From positions 2,046,001 to 2,110,000 of the forward strand of contig JANTQE010000001.1 in NCBI GenBank assembly GCA_032988195.1: a stretch of 64,000 nucleotides of DNA, in the 5' to 3' direction. Of this stretch, positions 47,896 to 61,651 are shown in pieces. A program made the translations under genes and the position numbers. A model generated the notes under the pieces. The model saw nothing but the letters and a program-made list of their open reading frames with translations. It did no database searches and had not been told where the DNA came from. Source of the DNA: Arachnomyces sp. PD_36. Its lineage: Eukaryota > Ascomycota > Eurotiomycetes > Onygenales > Arachnomycetaceae. Positions within the stretch are counted from its first letter, which is position 1; the number at the start of each line of letters is the position of its first letter.

Positions 47896-50800
47896 CTAGA
47901 GTTTTCCCTGGGCCTGCTGCAAGATTCTCTGCACGGGCTCCGCTCTCTCCTGCTTCGCCCACTCGGCAATCCTTTGCCGTATTCCGGGTGGTACATCGAA
48001 CTTATCCTGCCCGCAAATAGACAAGAAAGTTACTGCTGCAGTTGCTCGTTTGCTTCTGACAGCTTCGAGGGAAATGTCCGTTTCACCGAATAGCAATCGT
48101 CCTGCAAATGCGACGAACGCGGACTCAAGTTCTGAAGCTCCTGCATTTCGCTCTGGAAATGCATCCTTGAATTTTTCGAGGAATCCCTTGAGATTTTCGT
48201 ATAAGACTCCTTGTACTTCTTTTCCTCCGTTCTTCAATGCCTTTTCTACTAGTGGGATTGTTTGTGAGAGGTGATCTTTTAGGGCTAATATGAAGGTTAG
48301 TAGAAGGTACTGGCGAATGTTCCTTTATCTCACTTACTAGACGCTGAAGCGGTTGCTTTAGGGTTAAGGCATTGGAGTAGGCAAGTCACCGCTGAGGCGA
48401 GTGTCTTGGCAGCAAGAGTCCTGTTCCGGGCTCCTGTGTCAGTTCGCTCATATCGGAGGGACAAGCATGTTATCTCACCTGGCCTGGAAGTCTTTCCCGG
48501 AATCAAGATCCATTTTGTCTTCACTATCATTATCATCGCTCAGATCCTCAATTACTGGAGACACAATCGTCAAAACGTCGGGCATTAGGTCTAGGTCATC
48601 ACGGTTCTCCGCAAATTGACCCATCAATTTCAAAGCATGCGGTCGATAGGCGGAGTTGTTCCGCTTCGCTTCGCGGATGGCAATGACCTAGATCCCAAAG
48701 ATAGGTTTTTGTCAGTATATGTTTCAGGCTAGGACTGATGGTGTCGTATATTGGTACCTTCATCTGACTCCTGACATCCTCTTTCTGACGCCACAGAGCT
48801 TTCGCATTGCCGCTGAACTTAACGAACCCTTCCAAGACAGCCTCCTTCCCTTCCCAAGTCTTTCCAGCCATCGCCTTTTCTAATACAGGCCACATAATCT
48901 CCGCCTTCTCAACGTCCATATCGCTATCAAAGGCAGCGACCGCATCGGCAACAGCAAGTGCCGAAGTGTGCTTAGTAGCCCATCGGGGAGAGTCAAGATT
49001 CTCAGAGACTATTTCCAGAATCTCTTTGAGATAAAGCGACACTGCGAGCGAGCCACCAACGTTATCCTTCCAAGTATTATCGAATATCTCGCTAACCGAC
49101 TTTTCAATGTCGTGCTTCGCAACGAAAACGAAGGGCAGGATCGCGGTCGAGAATGCGGCGAATCGATCATTCGCTTGTTTTGAAGTTGAGTGTAGGATTT
49201 CGCCGGCTACATGACGATGTGACGCTTCGTCCGCTTTGAAGTATAATGATTTCGAGTATTCAATAGTCTTCAAAGCTTGCTTGTCCGTCACAACTCGCAT
49301 GAGATAGCCGAGAGCCATACTATACGAAGCACTGACGGTATCATTGCGGTCGAGCGCATATTTCTGTAGCAACCTTGCAAAGCGATCCGCGTACGGCTTG
49401 AATATAATAGGTTTGCTGCAGAGAATAACTATAACACGGCTGCAACCGACTTTTGATGGAAGATCAACAGCAGAACGTAGGACATCCTCGAGTTTTGCCG
49501 TGAGTTCCTTCATAATAGTTTCATCCACGCTGTCCAGAAGATACATCTCAATGGCCTCCATCATTGGGGACATGCGGACGCTGGATAGACGCATCTTGTC
49601 AATATCTTGCTTCGTTGTCCCATATTTGTCGGCGTTGAGATGGATGTAATTAACCGCCTGGGGCTCTAGGGAGCTCAGGGAGCCGAGGAAGGTTTCAAGT
49701 ATTCTTGGTGCGAAAGGACGCAAAACCGGGCCCGGGCTCTTTTTAATAATCTTTATCAGAGTGGAAACGGCGTAACCTTGAACTTCTTCAGCGCTAGACT
49801 CGATACCCTCACGACTGAGGAGAAATGGAACGACGTGACCAAGCATTGTCTTAGCACGCTTCGACTCGGAATCTCCAGACTCCAGGTTATGAATAACCGT
49901 CTTCGTTAGAACCTGGCAGAGCCCTAGTGCGGCTTTACGAACACTTCCTTTGATATCATCCAAGACTTTAAACGCCTTGTTCAATATCTCGCCAATGTAT
50001 GCATCGTACTTTTCAATCGGCTTCCCTTGTATAAGATCCGCGATCGCAGCACAGCTAGCTTGCCTGACTCTCCATTCCTTACCAGCTAGGATACTCGAGA
50101 GAAGGTCTCCCATTATATCGTTAAAGTGCACGTCAACGGCCGCCTTGGGCTCCTTCACGAGAGCTTTCCAGATGTCATTCATTGACCTCTGAACATTGGT
50201 ATTCGGGTCGAATCGATAGCGGAATAGTTTGGAATAGAGTTTCGGGTTCTGGGACAAATACCCATTGACACTTGAGTCAGAGAGAACATTACTGAGCCCG
50301 AATCGACCGAATGCGGCGCGGCTGGACCATATGGCGTTGTTAGAAGCCAAAGACATGAATCGATATACCAAACTTGGGTCTCCAAGCTCAGAGGCGAGAC
50401 TCATGATATCTTTGTAAGTAGAAACCGAGCCATCCCCAGTCGGTAGAGCACCAGGTTCAAATAATTCAGTGTCTTCATCAACCTTCCCTCCGAGATTCGC
50501 ATTATCGCCCGTAAATGAACGGACCAAATCGCGCACCAGATCATCTTTTAGCTCCTGATCTCCCATTTCGTAGACAAGGCTGAGACCCCTAGAGCCAGTT
50601 TCCTGAACAACTTCATCCCTCTCGGTGAGAAGTCCAGCGAATCTGGCCTGGCACTGTCGAAGACGGCCTTGAATTTCTGGTAGATGACCGCAGTACTGAA
50701 CAAGGCAAAGTAGCCAAATCGAAGAAGCCTTTCTAAGAGATGGCTTAGAAGCCTTGCAGTCTCCAAGAACCTTCTCCAGCATATCAGAGAAAATATTCGA

Positions 50801-53680
50801 GGGGATTGAGGACTTCGGCTGCTCCCCATCCACATCAAAAGCAGCAACCAGCGATTTCGATTCCCATCCAACCGCGACTGTACTCAGCGCTTCGCCGACG
50901 GCAAATTGCACCTCTGGTCGTCTGATTTCATGGAGCTCGTATAGTGTGGTCAATACAGCGTTATGCATTTCACTGTCTTCCTCTCCTATAAAAATAAGAG
51001 AGAAGCGACCTAATGATAGAATAGCACCCTCCTTCTCTTTCTTCGCTTCTTCCAAAAGCTTCTTGATTATCATCTTCGCGGAATCTCCGTTGGCCAGCGC
51101 AGACGGGGATAATAAAGACGACAGACTGAGTTCACCAATGGATATTTGAGCAGCTTCCCGGAGAACGATGTCGTGTGTGTTCTCAAGGATATTAACCAAG
51201 GTCTTGACGAGCCATTGTATCCTCTCGTTGTTAGTGGTCAGCATTTTAGTCCGGTAAGATAGTCTGCTTAAAGCAAAAGTTATTGACAGCAGTGCACCGC
51301 GAACTTTGTTCATAGACTCCCCTACGGCGTCCTTCCACGAGTCTACCCGAGCTGAGAATTTAGCTATAAGCTCCTGGAGATTATCTCCGTAGAAACTTGG
51401 ATGAGATGCTAGGATCCCAAAGGCCCGAGCCGCAGTGTCTTGTGTGGAGTAGTTATTAGAGTATATCGATTCTTCCAATGTCCCCGCATAGGAAGTAAGA
51501 GGTTGTAGGATATCATTTGAGGCCAGAGAGCATAGCTCAACAAAGTATGTCCCGCATTTCCCTAAACCCTTTCCATCGTTCCAAAGTAAACCATACAATG
51601 CTGAGTGCAAAACGTTGGATACTGATGAAGGGTCGGTCTCTCTGATATATGTTCTCAACGCAGATCGAGCAGACTCATTGGTTGAGATGATGCTGTCTAG
51701 ACGATGCTCCCAATCGGGGTCAATTGGCATATCCACTTCAGCCTTTAAGAATGCTTCCCAGAGAAGAACATTACGCGTAAAGGAAACGGCAGATGATAGG
51801 GCGTGGATTTGAGAGTCAGAAAACCTCCCCGAGATCTCTATACCGGCTATCATCGGACCGTTAACCTCATCTGAACGGTCAAAAAGGAAGTGAGATAGGT
51901 CCGTGAACTGAGGAAAGTCGTATCGAGAGCTCTGGTCTATCTCCATCGAGGATGGAGCTATCCATTCGCCATGTTTGCGAGGATTTAGCATTCGGTACCA
52001 GTAAGGATCTAGACCCTTTTTCCCTTCCTCGATTATTTCTGATCTTTCGGTAGGTCCTCCACCGATTGCTATCATGTCAATCCAGCGGGCTTGAACATCC
52101 CCATATGGCAAACATCTATTTGCAAAGCGTAGTGTCGTGAAGCGCGTACTTCGAACAACTTTGTGTTCGGCGGACGGGCCTTCTTCAAAGGGTCCAGATT
52201 TCATATACTGAACTAGAAGTGGTCGAAGGCTCCCCTGGAAATCTTCATCCTCGGAATTGGAAAAGGCGTTAAGAAGAGATCCCAAAGCCTGTTCGATGCT
52301 CACAAACATTTGATCTCCAGACCCATCCCCAGCCAAAGATTTAAACATCCACATAAAAAGCTCAATATCGAAAGTTTTCCTCGTTGGATCAGCGGAGCTT
52401 CGATCAATTTTAGAAGCCAATACACCGATACATTCGTAGGCAAGACTTCTTAGCCCGATTTCAGCGGTTGAGAGGGTTTGACCACTTGATTTTGGATCGG
52501 GCCAACCCTGTAATTGGATGAACTCCATGAAGCCGTTAATCAGCTTCGGCGCAACCTGGTTGAGATCCGCTGGGGCGCCCATGCGAGCGAACCACATAAC
52601 GAAGGAAAATATTTGGTTCCGAAGTTTTGACGCAGCAAGGCCAGCGGCAGACATCTCCCCGCTCGCGAATGCCCCTTGGTCAAATATTTTCTCGATTCTC
52701 TCTATGCTCGAAACAGCCTTTGCCGATCTGCTCAGATAGCTAAGAACCTTGACCCGCAACGGTAGACGTGCCGCAGGCGCACCTTCGGGATCATCTGTAC
52801 CGAAGTAAACGCTATAAAGCCTTTCCACGACATCGGAGTCCTCCAGATCGGGCTTAAATCGCTTCAACATGTCATTCCCAATATCGTAAATCCTCGAATT
52901 CGTATCTGCAGACGCAAACACAGCTGGGAAGAATCTTTCTGAATCGGTGAAAGCCCCGCTAGCAAGGAATTTGGCCACAGCTACCTTCGTTTCCGTCAAA
53001 TTCAAACCACCGCTAAGGGATGGATCCCAAGTTTCGGTGGGTGGGCCACCTTTGCACAGAAAGCTGTACTCCGCCGGGGTCAACGCAGGGCATGTCCTCG
53101 CGCCACTGGGTCCAGGTGCCAGCAAAATAACCTTCCCGAACCATGAGGACAGAAACTCGGCATCTTTATCCGCAATGCCGAGTTTCGACCTTAGAGCTAG
53201 ATCCTCCTCGCTCCCTCTCTGGGGCAATTTCAAGAGTGGCAGCAATCTCAAGATCAGATTGAATACACTTCCAGCCTGCTCTATGGAATCCCCGATCTCC
53301 GAAGCCCCTTGAAGTAAAGTAGGCAATAAATCGACCCTCGTCGCGGGGTCAACCCGACCAATCCCTTGCTGAATATACACCAGATCGAAATGCCTCACAA
53401 GAGTCGCCTTATTGTCCTTAAACTGCTTAAGTAATGCCGCAGCCGGAAGCTGCAGAGAAGGCAGCTTGATCCTCGTGTTGATGTGGTGGCATATTTCGAT
53501 CACCTTATTGCGTACTGAGAGATGTTCAGAAGCTAATTTCAGCAAGAGAGGCGGGAGATAAGTCTGTAGCAGTGACTGTAATTTCTGATCCGTGTCGGCG
53601 AGAGCGAACCGGAATTCGACTTTGGATACAAGCTCCAGCTCCCGAGCTTCGGAGCTCGCAGGCGTCGATGTAGCTGACAT
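47896..53680 (-). CDS. ECM29: Proteasome adaptor and scaffold Ecm29
   Basis: Five-kb gene of four exons (53680-48758, 48687-48479, 48420-48338, 48284-47896) encoding 1867 residues, the size of yeast Ecm29. Ecm29 is a HEAT-repeat protein that bridges the 19S cap and 20S core, checks assembly and links proteasomes to membranes and stress. The amino end LELVSKVEFRFALADTDQKL and LQTYLPPLLLKLASEHLSVR is the conserved Ecm29 domain; repeats continue to the end, for example GMPADLN-like helices and EKKLLEEAKKEKEGAILSL-like pairs. The three small 3' exons join SQMK to VIAIREAKRNNSAYRPHALK, DFQAR to TLAAKTLASAVTCLLQCLNP and finally LKDHLSQTIPLVEKALKNGG, ending QRILQQAQGKL. The acidic stretch LSDDNDSEDKMDLDSGKD near 1690 is a likely linker. 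Third proteasome gene of the window. Confidence 0.94.
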
Positions 53681-54368
53681 CCTTAGGAGGGAATCAACAA
53701 GTCAAAATATCGATATATCGGTTGCTCAACATGGCAGCACCCCTAGAGTAGAGCTCCCAAGCTCGGATGGTTGGGTTGGTGGTTCAAATTAACACACAAA
53801 TCAGCTATATCTTTTTTAATACTTGATATGTCTTTTTCATATAAGCGAACTCGATGTCTTTCCCTCAAAGATATCCCTCGTTTGACTTGAGAAATAGTAA
53901 ATAAAGACTGTCTTCTGTCTCCGTGCAAGCTGGAATCTTCTAGGCGCTCTTCTTTCGTAGGCTACGGAGCTGACGCTCACCATATTGATAAACGAGATTA
54001 TATAAGCTCGAACTGAAGTTCTGTGTCGGAACAATGTTTTCCCTCTGCGATGCTCTTTCCGCCTCAACCCTTCACCAGTTCCATCACCAATGCCTCGAGA
54101 GAGCCTTTCGCATTCACGGGCTCATTTAGCCACCACTGGGACCCGGTAAAAATAGCGCTTCTATACCTGCTTGATATGAAGCCTCCGAATCTAAAACCCA
54201 ACGGAACGAAATAGAAGAGGCTAAGGGCTTTGACTGAACGAAAGAAAAAACTCCTATTTATATAGCCTCTGCCAATCCGGCAGATATAATAGTTCAATAT
54301 TCATCATCTGATCATTACAAACCCCTGGACTCCCAGCCGGGAACAGCCAAGAAGTTGGAACGCGACAC
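53681..54368. other. Intergenic region between ECM29 and the SNF2-RING gene
   Basis: 688 bp: promoter of ECM29 and 3' flank of the next gene. No PACE motif (GGTGGCAAA) noticed. Frames on both strands are short and unlike genes. Confidence 0.45.
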
Positions 54369-57300
54369 TTATGCAGAGCCATTCGCTGATGCTGCCCCAT
54401 TCACCGCACCACCATCCCTCCGCTCCTCAGCAGCTTCACCTCTCAAGAACCTTCCAATCTCCCTCTGCCTCTCATCCGTCGACTCGGATTTAGACAGCCC
54501 ATTCATACTCGCCTTCCCAAAGAGACATTGCCACAGATCATCCTTCCCCACCATCTCACCACTAGCCGCACCCCCAGCCATCAGCTTCGCAACAGGAGCA
54601 TCCTGCACCTCATTCGTGTTTGCAGCATCGATAGCTGTTTCCGTCACGTTGCCGATAGCTAATTGACCGACGTCGTTGATGTCGGAAATCTCTTTCTCCT
54701 TGTTTTCCTTTTCTAATATATGTGTTAGACGGCGGGATACGGAGATGTCGTAGACGGATTCTTCGACTGTGTTTGAGACGAGGTACATCCAGACTGTTGT
54801 GGGGCTGTGCTGGCCGATACGGTGGACTCTGGCGATTGCTTGGAGCTCGATGGCTGTGTTTATTAGAGGTTCGCAGAGGAATACGTGCGTGGCATTTACA
54901 AGATTAAGCCCAGATGAATGGGCCCGGGCGTGTAGTAGGAAGCATTCGGTCTATCAGGGTAGCAAGTTAGGTATGAGTCGGATGAGATCTGGAAACTGGG
55001 GATGTCCTTACAGATGGATCACTCTTGAACTTTTCAATACCATCTTTGCTCTCGACACTACTAAACCCAATATCGAATCGCTTGAACGCGGTCGCCAATA
55101 CCCCAAGAAAATTTTTATATTGGGAGAACACAATCGACTTCGCCCCAGGATCATTCGCGCGAAGCCAAATGAGATGCCGGCATAACGTGTCGACCTTTGT
55201 CCCAAAAGAGGAGTCCAGGTCAATATTTCGAATCGCTCTCAATACACCAGAACTTATATCGGAGTAGATCGACATCTTCTTAGATTCAGTGCGGTTGGCA
55301 ACGATACGTGCCGTACTTCGTTCTTCTTGGACGACGAGTTCCTTGGGTTTGTATGAGATTTGATGGAAATCGTTCGATTTCAATCGCTTCTTGCATGTTG
55401 GGCAGCTTCGGTGTTGACTCCACCACATGCGAAGACAGTCTTTGCAGTATTTGTGTCCACATACGGTCAAAACACCTACATAGGATAAAGTCGTTAGCTT
55501 ATGTTTCTGGACTCCAGGGTAGTAAGAACGGTGACCTACCTATCTCGAAAGAAGACTGGCAAATAACACAGATTCTCGATGCATCATCTTCTCCAGACTC
55601 ATCCCGCAAGTGGAAAAGATAGCGGAGCTTGGATTTTAGACCTGATATCTTCGTGTCCAAAGCATGTTCATTCTCCACCATTCTAGCAAAAGCAGCTTCA
55701 TCAAGCGGCTTCCCTTGATTCTCTTCCTCGTAGGGAGCAACCATATCAGAAATGTGCTGCAGCTGACGGTAAAACTCAAGGCGGTTGTTCATCGTATCAC
55801 GGAAAAATTCAACCTCCTTTTCTAAATTCAACAATACCTTTGACTGTTCTGACGACATCTTGCTGGCACTGTTGAATGCGGCTTTAACGATTTCGAGCTC
55901 GGCGCGGGCCCTACGACTACCGCCAGACTCTTGCCACTCCAACGAGGTAACCATACTTCGTAACTCGCTCACGATTCCACGCAGAGAACCGAGTTCGGGT
56001 ACGGGTTTGAGCTCCTCCCTCGTAGCAACGATAGACAGGAAGAGCTCAGGCGAAGGACCCTCCCCCTTCTTAGCCATATAGATTCCACGTTTCGTCTCAT
56101 GAGCAATGAGCTCATTAGTCTGCCCGGTGATCGCCCCATGGCGATCCGCGAACATGGCTCTTAAAGCTTCCATATACACGTACATTTCATCCTGATGTTT
56201 CGTGGAAGTCTCATACTCGTCTCCCTCCAATTTCGTGCCTTCCTCCTGATCAATGAGAGATTGCAGAAGTAGCTTGACCATCTTATCGCGCCACTCGTCG
56301 TATTGTTTAGCGTGATCATTCAACGCCTCACATATACCTTCGAGTCTGTCGACTACATCTTGACTTTCCAGGCCCCCATCATACGTCTCGGGCCGCATCC
56401 TTGGGAGCTTGACAAACTCGTTGTTTTTAGACTTCAACTGGATTGTGTCCGTGAACCTCGACACTTTACGAATAGCATCAGAAAGAAGTTCCTTTCGAAC
56501 TTGTTTCGCAGCTTCGTACGCAGCTTCTTCCAACTTTTCCATCTCTTTGAATTGCTCCGAATCACTCTTTATCAGGTCTGCATCCGACTTGATCTGGTAA
56601 TACGCATTGGCTGTGAAGAAAATGCAAACATGTTGTACTTCAAGAGCTGAACGTAGCGCTCGGCGGTAATTTCCGAGGGTTCTATTCTTCTCTGCTCCTT
56701 CATCTTCAACGGTAGAAGCCGCGATCGAACTGAGATATCCACCATCTTCGATGTCAGACAGCTTTTCGGCAAGTTGCTTCCGGCATTCTTGTATTATGAC
56801 CTCCGAGGCTTCTAACGCCTTTTTCCAAATAGCAAGTGCCTCGTGGCGATTGTGAGCATTTTCATGCATTTGACCTCTCCGGATTTGAGACAAGAGATAT
56901 GCCCGCTCCTCCGTGCGAATAGCCGCAATATTTTGTTCCACCATCACCTCCAGAACCTCCTCAACGGAATGGAGTGCATTGGTACTAGGACCAAGGGCCC
57001 GCCTATTCGCCCCGGATATCTCAGGATGAAGACAGGTTTGTCGCAGCCTCATTAGCCAAGACCTCATCTTTTCAATGGTAGTTTGTGAGTTTGGATCCCA
57101 GTCTAACGTCAGAGGCCCACCGCTGGAATCAAGACCACATTCCTCACACATCTGACCGAAGAGATTATCGTAATGTTGCTCTTCGATAGCCGTAAACGGG
57201 ATAGTTATCACGATCCTTTTCTGAGGAGGCAGACTGAGCTCATCCCGAATAAACTCTTTCGTATGCCGAAGAGCTATCTTCCCAACTATGCTTCTCAGAA

Positions 57301-59105
57301 CGGGTTTGTAAGACTCCAGCAGTGATGCCCACAACTCTTGAGAGAAGCAAAAAGGCTCGTAGTCAAGGAATAGGAGGAGCCCAAACAAATCCTTTGCATC
57401 TTTTCGAATCGGTGTACCACTGACTGCCCAGGCATTATGCCTAGGAATTAGACGGGCAACCCGAGCCGCATTCCCAACCCCGCTTTCAATCATTTGGGCT
57501 TCGTCAAGGCAGACACGCCACCACGATATTTGGACTAACGGAGTCTTTCTCGGTTCAAATCGCTTCTTGTTGCGCAGGCTCCGTTCGGGAGCCACTTCCG
57601 CGTAATGTATCTCCTTAGACAATACATTATACGTCGTGATGACAACGTCACAGTCGGACAACTTCTTGATGAGTTCTTCGTTGTCGTACTCATGCTGGTG
57701 GCGTTGGATACCCTCATAGTGCATGACCCGCAACGACGGAGCGTGATTGTTGATCTCCTGTTTCCACTGCTCGAGAATCGAGGGAGGGCTTATAATCAAA
57801 GTGGCACCAGATTGTGTCAGTTCGGACTGGCCGTTCAGTCCAGCACCGATGCCATTCTGGCTAAAACGTCGGCGATGCAAGCATATCAAAGCGATCATTT
57901 CAACCGTTTTCCCTAGTCCCATCTCTTCCGCGAGTATCCCTCCTCGCAGACCCATGTAACCTTGATCCCAAGAGGATATATCGGAGGTAACAATCCCTAA
58001 AAGCGAGCTAACAAAGAAAGGATTCCCATCGATATCAGTATGCTGGGAAAACGATTCTGGAAGATCTGTCACGGTAGAGCGCGTTTCCTGCCGCAGTTCC
58101 CCGGTCGCAAGAACTTCCACCCCCTCGTTCTCCAACAACCACCTTACAGCCCTCTTCTGAAACGGATAAAGTTCACAATGTACAAGGGAACTATCGACCC
58201 CAAGTACCGATTCTTCAGTTTTTTCTGGAATATGAACACTATCGTAGAAATCCCTCGGGCTCCATTTCCCGCCGGTTAGGAGATAACGGTTCCGGATATT
58301 TAGTGAAGGACCAATCTTCACAGGCTCTTCTTCCGATTTCTCGTCGAAAAACCACTTCCGAAGCAAATTAGTCCAGCCAGTTCGTCGAGCGCCATTGAAA
58401 AATTCAGCAGAAGATTCCATCAGAAACTTTGACTCTAGTTGAAATGAACGCCCATCTAAGGAGGCCGCTTTTAAGTGAGTTTGCAGGAGGCAACCGGGGC
58501 CTTGCCGTTGCGTATCATTGATAATCTCAATGACATGGCGCAAATCCATCATGCCAGGTAGATCAATCAAATCGTAGACCGTTTGGCGGAGAATGACACG
58601 CCCATCCAGAGATGTCACCAAAATATCATTGGATGCATAAAAGCCTGTCCTTGCAAATTGGAAAGTAACAGGTAACGATACGAATTCATCAACGACTCCA
58701 TTAGACGTTGGCTCTTTCCTCGCCTCAGCAGGTTGTTCAAACGTCTGTAAATATAGCGTCAGCGATGAGCTTCAAGAAGCAGGTAATATCATAGAAAACA
58801 GGGGAGAGAAAGAAAAACATAGATAATAACGCACAATATCCAGCGTAGATTGAAACAGAGGAATAAATTTCTTCCCACTCTCCAAAGCCTCATTGGCGCG
58901 TTGAACCTGCTTCAGCAGTTTCCGGCGTTTAGTGGGAGGTTCCTCATTTCCGGGCTCCTCAGTCTGGGTGACGAAGCTCCATAGAGCATCAGGAACCCGA
59001 CCTGTAGTAAAGGGGGGGGAATGTCAGTTTCCGAACTATTGTCAAAAATCTCCATTGAGATGTATGTTTACCTAGGATAGAAGCACTCGCTTTCACTACT
59101 GGCAT
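54369..59105 (-). CDS. IRC20: SNF2-family ATPase with RING E3 domain (Irc20/SHPRH-like)
   Basis: Five exons (59105-59072, 59001-58835, 58744-55540, 55475-55012, 54950-54369) give 1483 residues. The enzyme pairs a SNF2 DNA translocase with a RING ubiquitin ligase, as in yeast Irc20 and human SHPRH, acting in recombination control and DNA-damage tolerance. ATPase lobe 1: YPFQKRAVRWLLENEG, Walker A LAEEMGLGKTVEM (Lys about 346), CLDEAQMIES (about 481), VSGTPIRKD. A long helical insertion (about 650-1110) precedes the RING at 1126-1163: CVIC, CGHKYCKDC, CPTC give Cys1126, 1129, 1141, His1143, Cys1146, 1149, 1160, 1163, all eight ligands. Lobe 2 follows: KSIVFSQYKNFLGVLATAF and IARVHRIGQ. Intron 3 splits the RING exactly after IG; unspliced RNA would end early. 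Identification is strong; Irc20 versus SHPRH naming is by layout. Confidence 0.93.
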
Positions 59106-59500
59106 GTTTATCCCCTACAGCTTGGGGAAAGGTGAGGTTGTCAGAGACTTCGAGGCAACCATGGGGTATCGCCGGATTATATGAAGCTTCCCTGACCGGG
59201 ATGTTGGGTCACGTGCATATCAGCTTTGCCTGGCTTGGCGTCAAAACCTGCTTAGTCAACAGGCAGCAACCCCTTAAATCGTGAAGATCGAAAGGCCGAA
59301 GTTGGGGGATACGGCGCTCCCAGCGTTAACGGAGAAATCGCAGATGCCATATCAACGGTTTTTAGATCATTCAGCTTTGATACGTGTATAAATCTGCTCA
59401 TACGAGTAACACATCCAAATTTCTCAAAAAAATTATTCATTTAAAAGGTTATTTCACGAAGCGAATATCAAGGTATTTACCTGCCAGAGGCTGATGCTAT
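59106..59500. other. Intergenic region upstream of the SNF2-RING gene
   Basis: 395 bp: promoter of the SNF2-RING gene and 3' flank of the PNGase A gene. A TCACGTGC box lies near 59211. No gene seen. Confidence 0.4.
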
Positions 59501-61651
59501 TTAATCATCCTTTCCGGATTTCCCCTTTCCAGAATTCTCCTTTCCAGATCCCTCCTCCTTCCCAGAACCCCCCTTTCCGGAGTTCTCCTTCACGGGCTTC
59601 TCCTTATCCCCTTCAGACTTACAACCGCTCCCCGGGCCTCTCCCCAAAAAGCTCCTCACACTATCTCTCGCAAACGATTTATCCAAGCAATGAGACTGGT
59701 TCGGAGCAGCATCAACGTCCTCTCCGTTAGGACCATCTGAAACAATAGTCCCGTTAACTGCCCTAACTTCCCGTCTGTACTTCTCACCCCCTGATGTTTC
59801 CCGGAAGTAATGAGTTGTGTCGCCGGAAGAGGAGGATCCGCCTTCTCCATCGGCGGTGTAGGAGGCAGTTCCGTGCATTCTAGCGTCGAGATCAGATGGG
59901 CCAGCGGAAAGGGTGTAGGTTGAGATTGTTGGGTCTCCGTCAGACACAATGCTAAGGCCACGGTTTAGAGTGGCATCGATGGTGAAGCCGTTATCGTGGA
60001 TGGCATAGCTCGAGTTGACGGTAATCGGGTAGGAGGCAGTCATAGTGCTATCCTTCTTCCCAGGCAATGAGACAGTGTAGCCACTGCTAGTGTACTGATC
60101 ATTGAACTGAGTAACTCCCTTGTTATCAACGAGGGCGGTGTTCGTGTAGGAAAGAGACTGCGACCATTTAGAATGGCAAGATTTAACCGTGATAGATCTC
60201 GAGGCACTGAGGAAGTAGGAGAGGTAATCGTTCTTGTCGTTCTTGTCCTTTCCGAGATAGCGGGTCATGGTAAAGATCGGTTCGACGGCAGTGATTTCGG
60301 GTTTGCAGTCCTTCTCGGCTTCACCTTTGGGCTGATCCTTCTTATCTCCATCTCCGTAAAGGAATATCTTCCCAGTTACCACCCAATAAGATCCAACCGA
60401 CTTCGACAGCCCAAGTGATCCATCTTTCTTGTCCTCTAGGCCAGCAACAATAATCTCAAAGGTGTGAGGTTTCCCATCAGTCAGAATTGGAAGGAATGGA
60501 GAGATATCGATCTCGGGTTCACGCAAGTCAAATGCTTCGGCATCGACAACTGGTCGCCAAAAACCAGGTGCAATCCCCCCAGTAAAGACAACAGGCGATG
60601 GCCATACAACCCCAGCAAGGTCCCCATCAATCAACAATTGAACTTCGCGGAACGAGGAAAATCCATTAAGTTCACCTGTAGTCTCATTAAATGCAAATTT
60701 GTCCTTGGACAGGACGTTCGAGTACCAAAACTCTTCCGTGGCCTGTCCACAGGCAGAAATCGAGACAACGGCACGAGATGTGTCAACCGGGATCTTATGG
60801 GATACAGTGGCATTGTCAGCTGGGACATTGAACGCGCTTGGCGAGTCCTTGCGAGCTTTCTGAGCGGAAATGGGGAGGATGGTCTTCGCCGTTGTAGCGG
60901 GCTTCGATACCCAGGAAAATGATGCGGTGAGAGTAACGTCGAAGGGAGCGGTATATGTATCGTCGATCAAGTTTCCAAGATCGAAGATCAACTTCTGCTT
61001 CTCTTTCCACAGAGAGTTATACTGCGACATCTGCTTGATATAAGTCCAAACGATGCCATCAGTTGTCGGCTCTGCGGTAGATGTTCGGAACACCTCGATA
61101 TCACCCAGGTACATCAGGCCCAATCTATCGAATTGCCGGCCCTTGGAAGTCACCGTGAGGTTTATGGTGACCGAGTTGAAGTCGCATTCGGGTGGTTCGT
61201 AGCTTCCTATGATAAGAGTTAACAACCTCTGCAGTCATACACAAAAAGGGAGGAAAATGCGCAACCCACCAACGAACGGATGCCCGTAACTAAACCCAAA
61301 CCGATGCTTCATCAACACCACCTCCTTCTTACACGCACCCTCCTTCTTCTCATCAGGCTCTACCCGAACAGGTTTGTAAGGTTGAAACACATTCATCAAC
61401 TCCGTCGCATCGGCCCGACTAGTAATATCGCGGATCGCGCGACCCGGAGAAAGAGAAAGAGGAACATGCTTCGACAATGTAAGGGCGCAAACGATCGTAA
61501 CAAAAACTGCCAGAATGAGGGTCTTCCATCGAAAGGTATTTCGCTTCTTCGGCATGGGTTGTTGGTTCGATGGAAGGGGGGCGGTAGTCCCGCATTCCGC
61601 CTTGTCGATGGATGAGTTGTGCATGTTTGATGAGGGTAGCGATGATTTCAT
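59501..61651 (-). CDS. Peptide-N-glycanase A family protein, membrane-anchored
   Basis: Two exons (61651-61270 and 61206-59501, 63-nt intron) give 695 residues. PNGase A removes N-glycans from glycopeptides in acid or secretory compartments. The amino end is cytosolic and basic (MPKKRNTFRWKTLILAVFVT), leading into a single hydrophobic segment (about 43-62), so a type II membrane anchor or uncleaved signal is likely. The join FVG to SYEPPECDFNSVTINLTVTS restores the family core; next come FDRLGLMYLGDIEVFRTSTA, EPTTDGIVWTYIKQMSQYNS and GGIAPGFWRPVVDAEAFDL, then ISPFLPILTDGKPHTFEIIV. Several NxT/S sites are present. The last 40 residues are Lys/Gly/Ser-rich low complexity (GKGGSGKEEGSGKENSGKGK), not part of the usual domain. 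Activity is inferred from family only. Confidence 0.9.
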
